Shown here: positions 51,830 to 61,957 of the stretch, piece by piece | How the letters are laid out: each line of letters begins with the position of its first letter | Numbering within the stretch: position 1 is the first letter of the stretch | DNA from: Acidobacteriota bacterium | Lineage (GTDB): Bacteria > Acidobacteriota > Terriglobia > Terriglobales > SCQP01 | DNA: 64,000 nucleotides | NCBI GenBank assembly: GCA_027459505.1 | Contig: DAIDIE010000013.1 | Location: forward strand, 62,001 to 126,000 | Direction: 5' to 3' | Position numbers and translations under genes: made by a program | The notes under the pieces: generated by a model | What the model was told of the DNA's origin: nothing | The model's input: only the letters and a program-made list of their open reading frames with translations | The model's database searches: none

Positions 51830-53410
51830 TCAGCCCTTGGCAGCCGCCACCACGCGCAGATCGTGGCCCGTCATCTCTGGCGGCTCGGGCAGGTTCAGCA
51901 TCCCCAGCAGGGTTGGGGCGATATCGCGCAACGACCCGTCGGGACGCAGTTGCATCGGCGGTTGATTGGCCGCCTGATCCGCCACCAGGATGAACGGCAC
52001 TGGATTGGTGGTGTGCGCGGTTTGCGGGCCGCCAGTCGCCGGATCGATCATCTGCTCGGCGTTGCCGTGGTCGGCGGTGATCAGCATCGATCCACCCTTG
52101 CGTCGCAGTGCCGTATAGATTTCGCCCAGGCAGGCGTCCACCGTCTCGACCGCTTTCACGGTGGGCTCGATCTTCCCCGAGTGCCCCACCATGTCGGCGT
52201 TGGCGAAGTTCACCACGACGATGTCGAAGGTGGCATCGTCAATCGCCTTGACCACCGTCTGGGCAATGCCGACCGCCGACATCTCCGGTTTTAAATCGTA
52301 GGTGGCCACCTTCGGCGAGGCCACCAGGATGCGCTCCTCGCCGGGAAAGGGCGTCTCCACGCCGCCATTGAAAAAGTACGTTACGTGCGCGTATTTTTCC
52401 GTCTCCGCCACGCGCAGGTTCCGCAAGCGCCGGTCTCCCATCACCTTGGCCAGGATGTTGTCCATCGACTCGGGGGGAATCACGGTCGGCAGTGTGAAAC
52501 TCTTGTCATAGCGGGTCATGCAGACATAGGTAAGATTCTTTGGCCCCTGCGCGGCGGGTATGACCGCCTCCAGCGCCTCGTCCCTGCCCCCCGAACGGGT
52601 CAGCGCGCGCGTCATCTGCCGGGCGCGGTCCGCGCGGTAGTTGAAGAAGATGCAGGCATCATCGTCTTCAATCAGTCCAACCGGAGCGCCGTCCTTCGTG
52701 ATCGTTACCGGAACCACGAACTCGTCCGTGACGCCCTTGTTGTAGGAATCGACCAGCACCTGTTCGGGATCGCTGGCGTGCTGCCCGCTGCCGCGCACCA
52801 TGGCGTCGTAAGCCAGCTTGACGCGCTCCCAGCGGTTGTCGCGGTCCATGGCGTAGTAGCGCCCGCTGATGCTGGCGATCTGCCCCACCCCATACTCGCG
52901 AATCTTTTGCTGCAACTGGTTAACGTAATTGCGTCCGGAGTTGGGCAGCGTGTCGCGCCCGTCGGTGTAGCAGTGAATGAAAACGTCCTTCACTCCCTGC
53001 TTTTTGGCCAGCCGCAGCAGCGCGAACACGTGGTTGATGTGGGAGTGAACGCCGCCATCGGAGAGCAGCCCCAGCAGATGCAAGCGCCGCTTCGCCCCCT
53101 GGCGCATGGCGGCCAACAGGGCGGGATTCTGGTCGAATTCACCGTTGGCGATGGCCAGATCGATGCGGGTCACATCCATCAGCACAATACGCCCCGCGCC
53201 GATGTTCAAATGGCCCACCTCGCTGTTGCCCATCTGGCCTTCCGGCAGACCGACCGATGGCCCCGAGGTGCGAATCAGCGTGTTGGGGTAGTTCTTCAGG
53301 AACGAGTCATAGACCGGCTTGCGCGCCAGTGAAATGGCGTTGGCCGGACCGGCGGGCGCGTAGCCCCATCCATCGAGAATCGTGAGAACAATCGGCGGCA
53401 TAGGTTTCAT
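51830..53410 (-). CDS. gpmI: 2,3-bisphosphoglycerate-independent phosphoglycerate mutase
   Basis: 526 residues; an ATG at 53401 (residue 4) is an equally good start. The alkaline-phosphatase-like Mn2+ enzyme interconverts 3- and 2-phosphoglycerate in glycolysis. [11 protein letters not shown], the nucleophile-serine region [58 protein letters not shown] and [12 protein letters not shown] are the family landmarks. The eno gene lies upstream on the same strand, 293 nt away. Confidence 0.97.
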   Translation of the reverse strand: MKPMPPIVLTILDGWGYAPAGPANAISLARKPVYDSFLKNYPNTLIRTSGPSVGLPEGQMGNSEVGHLNIGAGRIVLMDVTRIDLAIANGEFDQNPALLAAMRQGAKRRLHLLGLLSDGGVHSHINHVFALLRLAKKQGVKDVFIHCYTDGRDTLPNSGRNYVNQLQQKIREYGVGQIASISGRYYAMDRDNRWERVKLAYDAMVRGSGQHASDPEQVLVDSYNKGVTDEFVVPVTITKDGAPVGLIEDDDACIFFNYRADRARQMTRALTRSGGRDEALEAVIPAAQGPKNLTYVCMTRYDKSFTLPTVIPPESMDNILAKVMGDRRLRNLRVAETEKYAHVTYFFNGGVETPFPGEERILVASPKVATYDLKPEMSAVGIAQTVVKAIDDATFDIVVVNFANADMVGHSGKIEPTVKAVETVDACLGEIYTALRRKGGSMLITADHGNAEQMIDPATGGPQTAHTTNPVPFILVADQAANQPPMQLRPDGSLRDIAPTLLGMLNLPEPPEMTGHDLRVVAAAKG

Positions 53411-53703
53411 TCCCTTGTTGACGTGAACACGTCCTGCTCTTCCCGTTTACTTGGCTCGTTTTGCCGGCAGGTTTTGCCAGGCACGGTTTTGGAGCGGGTG
53501 CGAACCCAAAACGGCGTGCTTTCGAAGTGCCATGAGCCTCACGAAAACACGCTTGCGGCGCAAACCGTGCTTCGTCCCCAGCCGCTTGCTATCCGCTGGT
53601 CTTGCGCTGGATCTGCCCGATCAGTTCCCCAGGGCGGGCTTCGCAGCCCTGCCCTGAAAACGAAGCTTCTCCAGCGGTTGAAGCCCGCACCCGCCCAGCC
53701 TGC
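53411..53703. other. eno-gpmI intergenic region
   Basis: 293 bp, with no supported gene and no clear terminator after eno. It may contain a separate gpmI promoter; not located. Confidence 0.45.
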
Positions 53704-55367
<1,664 letters not shown>

Positions 55368-56396
55368 ATGAAATCCGTACGCCTTCGCTCCTGGGCCAAG
55401 ATCAACCTCGGACTCAAAATCGCCGGCTTGCGCCCGGATGGATTTCACGAACTGCGCACCGTCTTTCAAACCATCGCCCTCTACGACGACATTGACATTG
55501 CCTTGGCGGCCGGCAGCGGCATCCGCCTGGATTGCGCTCCCGCCCGCGAAACACCCCGCCGTGCCGCCCTCGCGCACGTCTTTGGCAGCCTGCCCCAAGC
55601 ATGGCTGCAGGTTCCCAGCGGCGACTCCAACCTGGTGTGGAAAGCCGCCGCCCTCGCCATCGAGCACTTCCGCTTGCGCGGGCAGGTGCGCATCACCCTC
55701 CGCAAACGCATTCCCACTCAATCGGGCTTGGGTGGCGGTTCCGGCAACGCGGCGGTGGTACTGCATTGGCTGGCGTCGCAGGCTCGCCGCCGCCCCTCGC
55801 CCGCCCAACTGTGGACCTTGGGAACCCAGCTTGGCTCCGATGTGGCGCCTTTCTTGATTGGCGGAACCGCGCTTGGCCTCGGCCGCGGCGATGAATGCTA
55901 TGCCTTGCCGGACCTTCCCGCCTGGCCCTGCGTGCTGGTGCGTCCACGGCTGGGAGTGGAAACCGCTGGCGCCTTCCGGCGCTGGGATGAGTTGCACCCA
56001 TCAGTGGCCGCCGGCGCCATCCCGGGTTTGACCTCTAGCCCCGGCTTAGCTACAATCTATAGTTTCTGCAGCTCGGATATTCAAGCACTGCCGGCGTCCC
56101 GCCTCGGGCGGGACCGCGATCCTGAACTTCCAGGATCGAAAGTCCGCGCCGGAATAGAAAACGACTTCGAGGAAGTCGTCTTCCCTCTTTCCCCGGACTT
56201 TGCACGGATCAAGCGGACATTGCTGCGGGCAGGCGCGTTTTGGGCCAGCCTCAGCGGCAGTGGAGCGGCCTTGTACGGCTTGTTTGCCGAACCGGCCCAA
56301 GCGCATGCCGCCGCTGAAAAATTGGGCGGTCGCGATGTCGCCTGGCTTACCCGCCTGGCGCCGCGCCGGCTGGCCCGTCCGGCCGGCCCGCGTTGA
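55368..56396 (+). CDS. ispE: 4-diphosphocytidyl-2-C-methyl-D-erythritol kinase, with palindromic insert
   Basis: 342 residues; family members are usually about 280-300. IspE is the GHMP kinase of the MEP isoprenoid route. N-terminal RSWAKINLGLKIAGLRPDGFHEL, the ATP-binding loop IPTQSGLGGGSGNAAVVL, GSDVAPFLIGGTALGLGRG, and C-terminal NDFEEVVFP plus ASLSGSGAALYGLF are diagnostic. Between them (about residues 225-265) is an extra segment of about 40 residues. Its DNA (56096-56179) contains three consecutive perfect 8-bp hairpins, suggesting an inserted palindromic element that stayed in frame. Confidence 0.94.
   Translation: MKSVRLRSWAKINLGLKIAGLRPDGFHELRTVFQTIALYDDIDIALAAGSGIRLDCAPARETPRRAALAHVFGSLPQAWLQVPSGDSNLVWKAAALAIEHFRLRGQVRITLRKRIPTQSGLGGGSGNAAVVLHWLASQARRRPSPAQLWTLGTQLGSDVAPFLIGGTALGLGRGDECYALPDLPAWPCVLVRPRLGVETAGAFRRWDELHPSVAAGAIPGLTSSPGLATIYSFCSSDIQALPASRLGRDRDPELPGSKVRAGIENDFEEVVFPLSPDFARIKRTLLRAGAFWASLSGSGAALYGLFAEPAQAHAAAEKLGGRDVAWLTRLAPRRLARPAGPR
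56096..56179. repeat. Three consecutive hairpins inside ispE
   Basis: GTCCCGCC/GGCGGGAC (56096-56114), CGATCCTG/CAGGATCG (56117-56138) and ACGACTTC/GAAGTCGT (56161-56179), each a perfect 8-bp stem with a 3-6 nt loop. This is a highly unusual structure for coding DNA. Confidence 0.85.
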
Positions 56397-56404
56397 CAAG
56401 TTTC

Positions 56405-56478
56405 TGGGGCGTCGTCCAATGGTAGGACACATGCCTTTGGAGCATGGTATTCAGGTTCGAATCCTGACGCCCCAGCCA
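56405..56478 (+). tRNA. tRNA-Gln (anticodon TTG), CCA encoded
   Basis: The cloverleaf folds cleanly. Acceptor TGGGGCG (56405-56411) pairs with CGCCCCA (56468-56474). D arm GTCC/GGAC. Anticodon stem CATGC/GCATG with loop CTTTGGA (anticodon TTG, 56437-56439). T arm TCAGG/CCTGA with loop TTCGAAT. Discriminator G56475 and genomic CCA (56476-56478). It reads CAA, and CAG by wobble. It lies between ispE and prs. Confidence 0.96.
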
Positions 56479-56513
56479 GTTCGAGCCCACACGGCTTTAC
56501 GAGATCAGCGGCT

Positions 56514-57590
56514 ATGAGTCGAGAAACCAACCATCAGGGCGGCGGCGAGGCGACGGCCAGTCGTCGCGCCCCACGGCACGATGCTCCCGAGCGGATCGAG
56601 TCCGAGGCGCAATCGCGCACCGCGCCCCAGCTCCGCCGCGGCCGCCACAATGACAAGCTCAAGGTCTTCGCCGGCGGCTCCAACGTCCCGCTCGCCGACG
56701 AGATCTGCACCCATCTCGGCATTACCCGTTCCCAGTGCAACCTCACCCGCTTCAGCGACGGCGAAAGCTACGTCCAGTTGCTGGAGAACGTGCGCGGCGC
56801 CGACGTCTTTGTCGTGCAGCCCACTTGTTATCCGGTTGACACCAACCTGGTCGAGCTGTTGTTGCTGCTCGACGCCCTCAAGCGCGCCTCCGCGCACCGC
56901 ATCACCGCCGTCATCCCCTACTTCGGCTATGCCCGCCAGGATCGCAAGGATAAGCCCCGCGTCCCCATCTCCTCCAAGCTGGTCGCCGATGTTTTGACCG
57001 TCGCCGGTGCCAATCGCGCGCTCTTGCTGGACTTGCATGCGCCGCAACTGCAGGGCTTTTTCAATATCCCCGTCGACCACCTGTTCGCCTCCCCTGTGCT
57101 GGTGGACTACGTCAAAGGGCTCGAGCTTCCCGATCTCACCGTGGTCTCGCCCGATGCCGGCGGCGTCGAGCGTGCCCGCTTTTTCGCTAAAAAAATGAAT
57201 GACGCCGCCCTCGCCATTGTCGACAAGCGGCGCGTCGCCATGGACGTCAGCGAAGTCATGCACGTCATCGGCGATGTCGAGGGCCGCACCGCCCTCATTC
57301 TCGACGACATCATTGACACCGCCGGTACGCTGGTCAAAACCGCCGAGGTGCTGCACAAGCGCGGCGCCAAACGCGTCCTGGCCTGCGCCTCCCACCCGGT
57401 GTTGAGCGGCCCCGCCCTGGAGCGCATCGCCGGCAGTGTGCTGGAGCAGGTCATCGTCACCAACTCCATCCCGCTGTCGCCTGAAGCCCAGGCGATGGGC
57501 CGTATTAAGGTTTTGAGCGTGGCCGGCCTGCTGGCCGCCGCCATCCGCTCCATTCATGAGGAGACCTCGGTCAGCTCGTTGTTCATTTAA
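56514..57590 (+). CDS. prs: Ribose-phosphate pyrophosphokinase
   Basis: 358 residues. It makes PRPP from ribose-5-phosphate and ATP for nucleotide, His and Trp synthesis. KVFAGGSNVPLADEI, FSDGESYVQLLENVRGADVFVVQPT, YFGYARQDRKDKPRVPISSKLVA (flexible loop), LDLHAPQLQGFF, VSPDAGGVERARFF and the PRPP-binding loop ALILDDIIDTAGTLVKTA are diagnostic. An N-terminal extension of about 47 hydrophilic residues precedes KLKVFAGG and is absent from typical members; no later in-frame start is evident. Directly upstream of rplY. Confidence 0.97.
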   Translation: MSRETNHQGGGEATASRRAPRHDAPERIESEAQSRTAPQLRRGRHNDKLKVFAGGSNVPLADEICTHLGITRSQCNLTRFSDGESYVQLLENVRGADVFVVQPTCYPVDTNLVELLLLLDALKRASAHRITAVIPYFGYARQDRKDKPRVPISSKLVADVLTVAGANRALLLDLHAPQLQGFFNIPVDHLFASPVLVDYVKGLELPDLTVVSPDAGGVERARFFAKKMNDAALAIVDKRRVAMDVSEVMHVIGDVEGRTALILDDIIDTAGTLVKTAEVLHKRGAKRVLACASHPVLSGPALERIAGSVLEQVIVTNSIPLSPEAQAMGRIKVLSVAGLLAAAIRSIHEETSVSSLFI

Positions 57591-57685
57591 CGGGCGCGAG
57601 GCCGCTGGCAGTTCGAATTTTAGTTGAGTTGCGCACGTGGGCGGCCTCGAGCCGGCCAGGCGTAGCGCAGAAAGAGTACAAGCTT

Positions 57686-58366
57686 ATGGCTATTCAGATT
57701 TCCGTAACCGCCGAGGTGCGCAACACCACCGGCAAAGGCGCCGCCCGCAAAGTGCGGCGTGAGGGCAAGATTCCCGCCGTTCTCTATGGCGCCAAACAGG
57801 CGCCCGTCTCCCTCACCCTCAACCCCAAAGACATGGCCGCCATCCTCCATTCGGATGCGGGCCACAACTCGATTTTCGAATTGTCCCTGGATGGCCACAA
57901 AACCGCCGCCATGATCGTCGACTGGCAGCGCAACCCCATCAAGGGCAACCTGCTCCACGTTGACCTCAAACGCATCGCCATGGATCAGCGCATGCGCGTC
58001 AAGGTCCCGGTACAGGCGCAGGGCGAAGCCGCCGGCGTCAAGCAGCAGGGCGGCATCCTGGAACTGGTGACCCGCGAAGTCGAGTTGGAGTGCTTGCCCG
58101 GCGCCATCCCCGAGCACCTCACCATCGATGTCAGCGGCCTCATGATCGGACAGAATTTCCGCGTCGCCGACCTGCAGGTGCCCGCCGACGTCAAGGTGAC
58201 CAGCGATCCCGATCGCGTCATCGCCCACGTCATCGCCGTGAAGGAAACGGTGGCCGCCGAACCCGCGGCCGCAACCACCCCCGCTGAGCCCGAAGTAGCC
58301 AAGAAGGGCAAAGCGGAGTCGGAAACCGAGGAAGGGAAAGAAGGCAAGGAAGGCAAGAAGAAGTAG
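57686..58366 (+). CDS. rplY: 50S ribosomal protein L25, CTC form
   Basis: 226 residues from ATG 57686. The N-terminal L25 domain (1-95: GKGAARKVRREGKIPAVLYG, HNSIFELSLDGH) binds 5S rRNA. The C-terminal TL5/CTC beta domain (about 100-190) is followed by an acidic/lysine-rich tail (KKGKAESETEEGKEGKEGKK). The two-domain form is usual outside the gamma-proteobacteria. rplY and pth are a common pair; pth begins 15 nt downstream. Confidence 0.96.
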   Translation: MAIQISVTAEVRNTTGKGAARKVRREGKIPAVLYGAKQAPVSLTLNPKDMAAILHSDAGHNSIFELSLDGHKTAAMIVDWQRNPIKGNLLHVDLKRIAMDQRMRVKVPVQAQGEAAGVKQQGGILELVTREVELECLPGAIPEHLTIDVSGLMIGQNFRVADLQVPADVKVTSDPDRVIAHVIAVKETVAAEPAAATTPAEPEVAKKGKAESETEEGKEGKEGKKK

Positions 58367-58381
58367 GCCTTCACCCCGCTT

Positions 58382-59023
58382 ATGGAGTCATCCAAACCGC
58401 CGGCTGAATCCGGACAGCCGCGGACCAGCATGGAAGCGCAGAGTGCAACCCAGCCCCGCCTGGTGGTGGGCCTGGGCAATCCGGGAATTGAATACGCCTT
58501 CACGCCACATAATTTCGGCTTCCTGTTAGTCGATGAGTTGGCGCAGAGGGCCTCGGCCAGGGTCAGCCTGCGCGAATGCCAGGCCCAAACCGGCCGCGCG
58601 CGGTTCGGCGATCAGCTCTTGCTGCTGGCCAAGCCGGAAACGTACATGAACCTCAGCGGCCTCGCCGTCCGTGAGCTGCTGCGCAAGTACGGCTGGCAGC
58701 CGCGGGATTTGCTGGTTGTTTGTGACGATCTGGATCTGCCCCTGGGCACCATCCGGATCAGGGAACGGGGGTCGGCTGGTACCCACAATGGTTTGCGTTC
58801 CATTGCCGGCGCCCTGGGGAGTGACGACTATCCCCGCATGCGTTTAGGAATTGGGGTGGATCACCCACTGGGCGACGTTGCCCGGTTCGTGCTGACCCCT
58901 TGGAAGAAGTCGCTGTTGCCATCCGTCGAGCAGGTGCTGCAACGCGCCGGCGACGCGGTCGAGTTGATGTTGCGAGAGGGCTTGCCCAAGGCCATGAGCC
59001 TGTTCAACGCCCCGCCACGATGA
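58382..59023 (+). CDS. pth: Peptidyl-tRNA hydrolase
   Basis: 213 residues; an ATG at 58430 (residue 17) is a possible later start. Pth cleaves peptidyl-tRNA left by drop-off. LVVGLGNPGIEYAFTPHNFGFLLVDELA carries the catalytic His, KPETYMNLSGLAV the Asn, and LVVCDDLDLPLGTIRIRERGSAGTHNGLRSI the conserved block around the second Asp. The stop overlaps or abuts rpsF. Confidence 0.97.
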   Translation: MESSKPPAESGQPRTSMEAQSATQPRLVVGLGNPGIEYAFTPHNFGFLLVDELAQRASARVSLRECQAQTGRARFGDQLLLLAKPETYMNLSGLAVRELLRKYGWQPRDLLVVCDDLDLPLGTIRIRERGSAGTHNGLRSIAGALGSDDYPRMRLGIGVDHPLGDVARFVLTPWKKSLLPSVEQVLQRAGDAVELMLREGLPKAMSLFNAPPR

Positions 59024-59031
59024 AGGACTTT

Positions 59032-59445
59032 ATGAATCGTACCTACGAAGTGATGTTTATCCTGCGCCCCGACCTGCAGGAAGAAGAAGCCGACAAGCTG
59101 GTGACTTCGCTGCAGACCGTGGCCACCCAGGCCGGCGCTGTCCTGCGCAAAACCGAGCGCATCGGCAAGCGCCGCCTGGCCTACTATGTGGCCGGCTTCC
59201 GCGACGGCAATTACGTGCTGTTCGATATGGAAGCGGGCTCGGCCGCGGTGCGCGAACTCGAACGCCGCCTGCGCGTCAGCGAACCCGTCATCAAACACCT
59301 GGTAGTGCGCACCGATGAGTTGGAAAAGCGCTTCCAGAAAGACACCCGCATTCGCGAAGCGCGCGCGCGCCGCAAGCCGGCCACCCCGGCGCCGGCGCCC
59401 GCCGAACAGACTGCGCCGCCGGAAGATTCCGCGCCGGCTATGTAA
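59032..59445 (+). CDS. rpsF: 30S ribosomal protein S6
   Basis: 137 residues from ATG 59032, preceded by AAGGA with a short 4-nt gap. An ATG at 59020 overlaps the pth stop (ATGA) and would add 4 residues. [37 protein letters not shown] and [11 protein letters not shown] are diagnostic of bS6. The C-terminal 35 residues are an Ala/Pro-rich tail ([20 protein letters not shown]). First of rpsF-rpsR-rplI. Confidence 0.96.
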   Translation: MNRTYEVMFILRPDLQEEEADKLVTSLQTVATQAGAVLRKTERIGKRRLAYYVAGFRDGNYVLFDMEAGSAAVRELERRLRVSEPVIKHLVVRTDELEKRFQKDTRIREARARRKPATPAPAPAEQTAPPEDSAPAM

Positions 59446-59567
59446 ACCGGTGTCCGGCCCTCCCCGCGGCGCTTTCCCTGCCCCGCCTCCGGCGACGGTT
59501 GGCGACAGCGTTTGCGGCCCAGGCCGGCGCCTTACGGGCGGCTAGCACCCGCCCAGGAGAAACTGTG

Positions 59568-59891
59568 ATGAACGATCAAGTGAAAAAAACCGGTGGCGCT
59601 CCCGGCTCGGGCGAGCGGACAGAGCGCGGCGATCGTGGCGGCCGCGGCGGCAGTGGCGGCGGTCAAAAAAAGCAATACTTCCGGCGCCGCAAGGTCTGCC
59701 GCTTCTGCGTCGATAAAATCGATCGCATCGACTTCAAAGATACCCGCATGCTCTCGCAGTTTGTCGCCGAGCGTGGCCGCATCGTGCCCCGCCGCATCAG
59801 CGGCACCTGCACCCCGCATCAGCGGCGCCTCACCCGCGCCATCAAGCAGGCTCGCAATATCGCCCTGCTGCCCTTCGCGGCCGAGCTCTAA
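59568..59891 (+). CDS. rpsR: 30S ribosomal protein S18
   Basis: 107 residues from ATG 59568, preceded by AGGAGA. The bS18 core [58 protein letters not shown] is intact, with Cys-x2-Cys. It is longer than usual because of a Gly/Arg-rich N-terminal extension of about 32 residues ([18 protein letters not shown]). Confidence 0.96.
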   Translation: MNDQVKKTGGAPGSGERTERGDRGGRGGSGGGQKKQYFRRRKVCRFCVDKIDRIDFKDTRMLSQFVAERGRIVPRRISGTCTPHQRRLTRAIKQARNIALLPFAAEL

Positions 59892-59911
59892 TCCCAGTAT
59901 TCGGACGTGTT

Positions 59912-59949
59912 CCGCCCCCCCCGCGCGCTCTCCGCGCCCCGGGGGGCGG
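59912..59949 (+). other. Hairpin between rpsR and rplI
   Basis: CCGCCCCCC (59912-59920) pairs with GGGGGGCGG (59941-59949) around a GC-rich 20-nt loop. No T-run. The rplI Shine-Dalgarno AGGAGA follows at 59956. Possibly a processing or expression-tuning stem. Confidence 0.5.
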
Positions 59950-59966
59950 CGTCCCAGGAGACGCAC

Positions 59967-60437
59967 ATGGAAGTCATTCTCAAAGAAAATGTGGCCAAAC
60001 TCGGCCGCCGCGGCGAAGTGGTCAAAGTCGCCGACGGCTACGGGCGCAACTACCTGCTGCCCCGCAAATTGGCGATTGAAGCCAATGCCTCCAACCTCAA
60101 AAACCTCAACCAGATGCAGGCCGCGGCCAAGCGCCGTGAACAGCAGGAGCAGGCTGACGCCCAGGCTCTCGCCTCTCGCCTCAACCAGGTCTCCCTTTCC
60201 TTCCAGCGCCGTGCCGGCGAACGCGAGACCCTGTTTGGCTCCGTCACCTCGATGGACATCCTCCACGAGCTGCAACAAAAGGGCTTCGAAATCGAACGGC
60301 GTCAGATCGAGCTCCCCGACCCGCTCAAGAGCCTCGGGCAGTTCAAGGTTCCCGTGCACCTCTTCCACGGTGTGACCGCCCATATCAGCGTCGAGGTGCA
60401 AAAGGAAGGCGAACCGCAGGCCGAAGCCGCCCAGTAA
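59967..60437 (+). CDS. rplI: 50S ribosomal protein L9
   Basis: 156 residues from ATG 59967, preceded by CAGGAGA. The N-terminal domain (MEVILKENVAKLGRRGEVVKVADGYGRNYLLPRKLA) binds 23S rRNA, a long helix (MQAAAKRREQQEQADAQALASRL) connects, and the C-terminal domain has GSVTSMDILHEL and LGQFKVPVHLFHGVTAHISVEV. Last gene of the block, followed by a 22-bp terminator hairpin. Confidence 0.97.
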   Translation: MEVILKENVAKLGRRGEVVKVADGYGRNYLLPRKLAIEANASNLKNLNQMQAAAKRREQQEQADAQALASRLNQVSLSFQRRAGERETLFGSVTSMDILHELQQKGFEIERRQIELPDPLKSLGQFKVPVHLFHGVTAHISVEVQKEGEPQAEAAQ

Positions 60438-60466
60438 ACCTCAAATTCGCTTCTGTTCGTATGAAA

Positions 60467-60522
60467 GCAACGCGCCTCCAGGCGCGCGCTACCTGCGCGC
60501 GCCTGGAGGCGCGTTGCCTTTT
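60467..60522 (+). terminator. Rho-independent terminator after rplI
   Basis: A perfect 22-bp inverted repeat: arm 60467-60488 begins GCAACGCGCCTCC, the other arm is 60496-60517, with a 7-nt loop and CTTTT after it. The stem is unusually long for a terminator. The next gene is on the opposite strand. Confidence 0.85.
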
Positions 60523-60575
60523 GAGCACACCAGTTGCGGGAGCGCCCCCGCGGCAGGGTTGCCGGCACTGACGCT

Positions 60576-60860
60576 TTACATGCCCCGCATCGCCAAGCCC
60601 TGATAGAGCCACATCCCGGCAATGACCAGGATCAGCACGCCCGAAAGAGCCCCAGCCGCGCGGATCAGCGGAGCCACCCGCGTGATGCGATGGATGGTCG
60701 CCTGCTGTTCGCTGGCATTCACATCATCGCCATCATTGAGGAACAGTTGATCGTCCTCGTGCATGCCAATGATGGAACGGTAAATCAACAAAAGAACCAG
60801 GACCGCGGTGATCCCAGCCCACACGATGAGCAGTATCTGCAGTAGAGTGAGAGCGTGCAT
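60576..60860 (-). CDS. Small membrane protein, unknown function
   Basis: 94 residues from ATG 60860, preceded by AAGGAGGAAG. Two membrane helices (LLQILLIVWAGITAVLVLLLIY at 5-26 and GALSGVLILVIAGMWLYQGLA near the C-terminus) flank an acidic cytoplasmic loop with MHEDDQLFLNDGDD. I recognise no family. Terminal gene of the small minus-strand cluster. Confidence 0.75.
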   Translation of the reverse strand: MHALTLLQILLIVWAGITAVLVLLLIYRSIIGMHEDDQLFLNDGDDVNASEQQATIHRITRVAPLIRAAGALSGVLILVIAGMWLYQGLAMRGM

Positions 60861-60933
60861 ACGGACTTCCTCCTTCCGAGGTGCCGAAAGAACTCCCAAA
60901 TTTGCCCGAAGTATAACACCGCCCTAGGAAGTT

Positions 60934-61569
60934 TCAAGAGAGCCAGGCGCGTAGCCGGGCAGATAGCTGTGGCGAGGAATTGTCTTGGAACAAGCGGATG
61001 GCCGCGATCCCTGCCGCTCCTGCTCCCAGGCATTCCTTGGCGCCTAACTCGTCGATCCCACCTAAGGCCAGCACCGGCACCCCCACCCCACGGCCGATGG
61101 CAAGCACCTCCGGCCCCAGCGGTTCCCCCATACCCTGCTTAGAGGGAGTAGGGTAAATAGGGCCCAGCACGCAAAAGTGGCTGCCCGCCGCCGCGGCTGC
61201 GCGCACCTCCTCGGCGCTGTGGCAGCTCTTTCCCACAATCAAATTGGGATATGTAGCGCGAACCGCGCCAATTTCCAATCCCCGCCCAGGCAGGTGAACG
61301 CCAGCCAATCCCGCCGCCATGGCGAGGTCCGGCCGGCTGTTGAGCAGCAGCCTTGGGCGCTGCTGCCCGCTCCAGCCGTTAACCTCCCGCTGGATGGCGC
61401 TGGCCAACTCGTATTGTTCCCTGCCGCTGAGATCGCGCTCGCGAATCTGCACCAGATCCAGCTCGGCAACGGCGGCCGCGCGTATGCGGTCCAGCAGAAA
61501 ACTCAGACGGTCTGGCCGTCCGGATGCGTCGGTTATGTAGTAGAGGAGAGGACGATTGCTGGGAAACAT
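60934..61569 (-). CDS. thiE: Thiamine-phosphate synthase-like (ThiE/TenI) protein
   Basis: 211 residues from ATG 61569 (the TTG at 61584 would add 5). A TIM-barrel protein with YYITDASGR, LVQIRERDLSG, RLLLNSRPDLAMAAGLAGVHLPGRG, GKSCHSAEE, FCVLGPIYPTPSKQGMG and GIAAIRLFQ. ThiE joins HMP-PP and thiazole phosphate to form thiamine phosphate. The NSRPDLA and KSCHS variants and the lack of other thi genes also allow a TenI-like or unassigned role. Linked with two small membrane proteins and a TPR protein. Confidence 0.82.
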   Translation of the reverse strand: MFPSNRPLLYYITDASGRPDRLSFLLDRIRAAAVAELDLVQIRERDLSGREQYELASAIQREVNGWSGQQRPRLLLNSRPDLAMAAGLAGVHLPGRGLEIGAVRATYPNLIVGKSCHSAEEVRAAAAAGSHFCVLGPIYPTPSKQGMGEPLGPEVLAIGRGVGVPVLALGGIDELGAKECLGAGAAGIAAIRLFQDNSSPQLSARLRAWLS

Positions 61570-61602
61570 CGAGATCGGAACCAACCCAGTCGCGCCTGGG
61601 GC

Positions 61603-61902
61603 TTACCGGCGGAAAATCTCGATCTGCCCGCTTCCCAGCCAGAGTTGCACCAAGCCCAGGCCGCTCACCCCTCCGCGCGCAAACGGGCTCAGCACCCAAC
61701 GCTGCATGGCCGTCCAGTGCAGAGCCAGGAAGTTGCGATCCCAATTGGCGCTCCAGGGGAGTACCAGCAACACCAGACCCAGCGTCAGGCTGCAGACCAC
61801 CAGCACCGCATTGAACAACCGCGCCCCGGTTGAGAGCTCCCCCGCCACGCCGGGATCTTGCGTTACTGGAACCGAGGGAGCGTTGCTGGGTGAAGACATC
61901 AT
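61603..61902 (-). CDS. Small membrane protein, unknown function
   Basis: 99 residues from ATG 61902 (a second ATG follows immediately). One membrane helix (LFNAVLVVCSLTLGLVLLVLPW) and a weaker second one (GGVSGLGLVQLWLG) with WDRNFLALHW between. The C-terminus GQIEIFRR is basic. It sits 33 nt before the ThiE start and 55 nt after the TPR gene's stop, so it is probably in the same operon. No family recognised. Confidence 0.6.
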   Translation of the reverse strand: MMSSPSNAPSVPVTQDPGVAGELSTGARLFNAVLVVCSLTLGLVLLVLPWSANWDRNFLALHWTAMQRWVLSPFARGGVSGLGLVQLWLGSGQIEIFRR

Positions 61903-61957
61903 CGCGTCTCTAGAATGCCAGACGTGCCAGGGTCGAGTCGAATGGAGTCCGCCCAGG

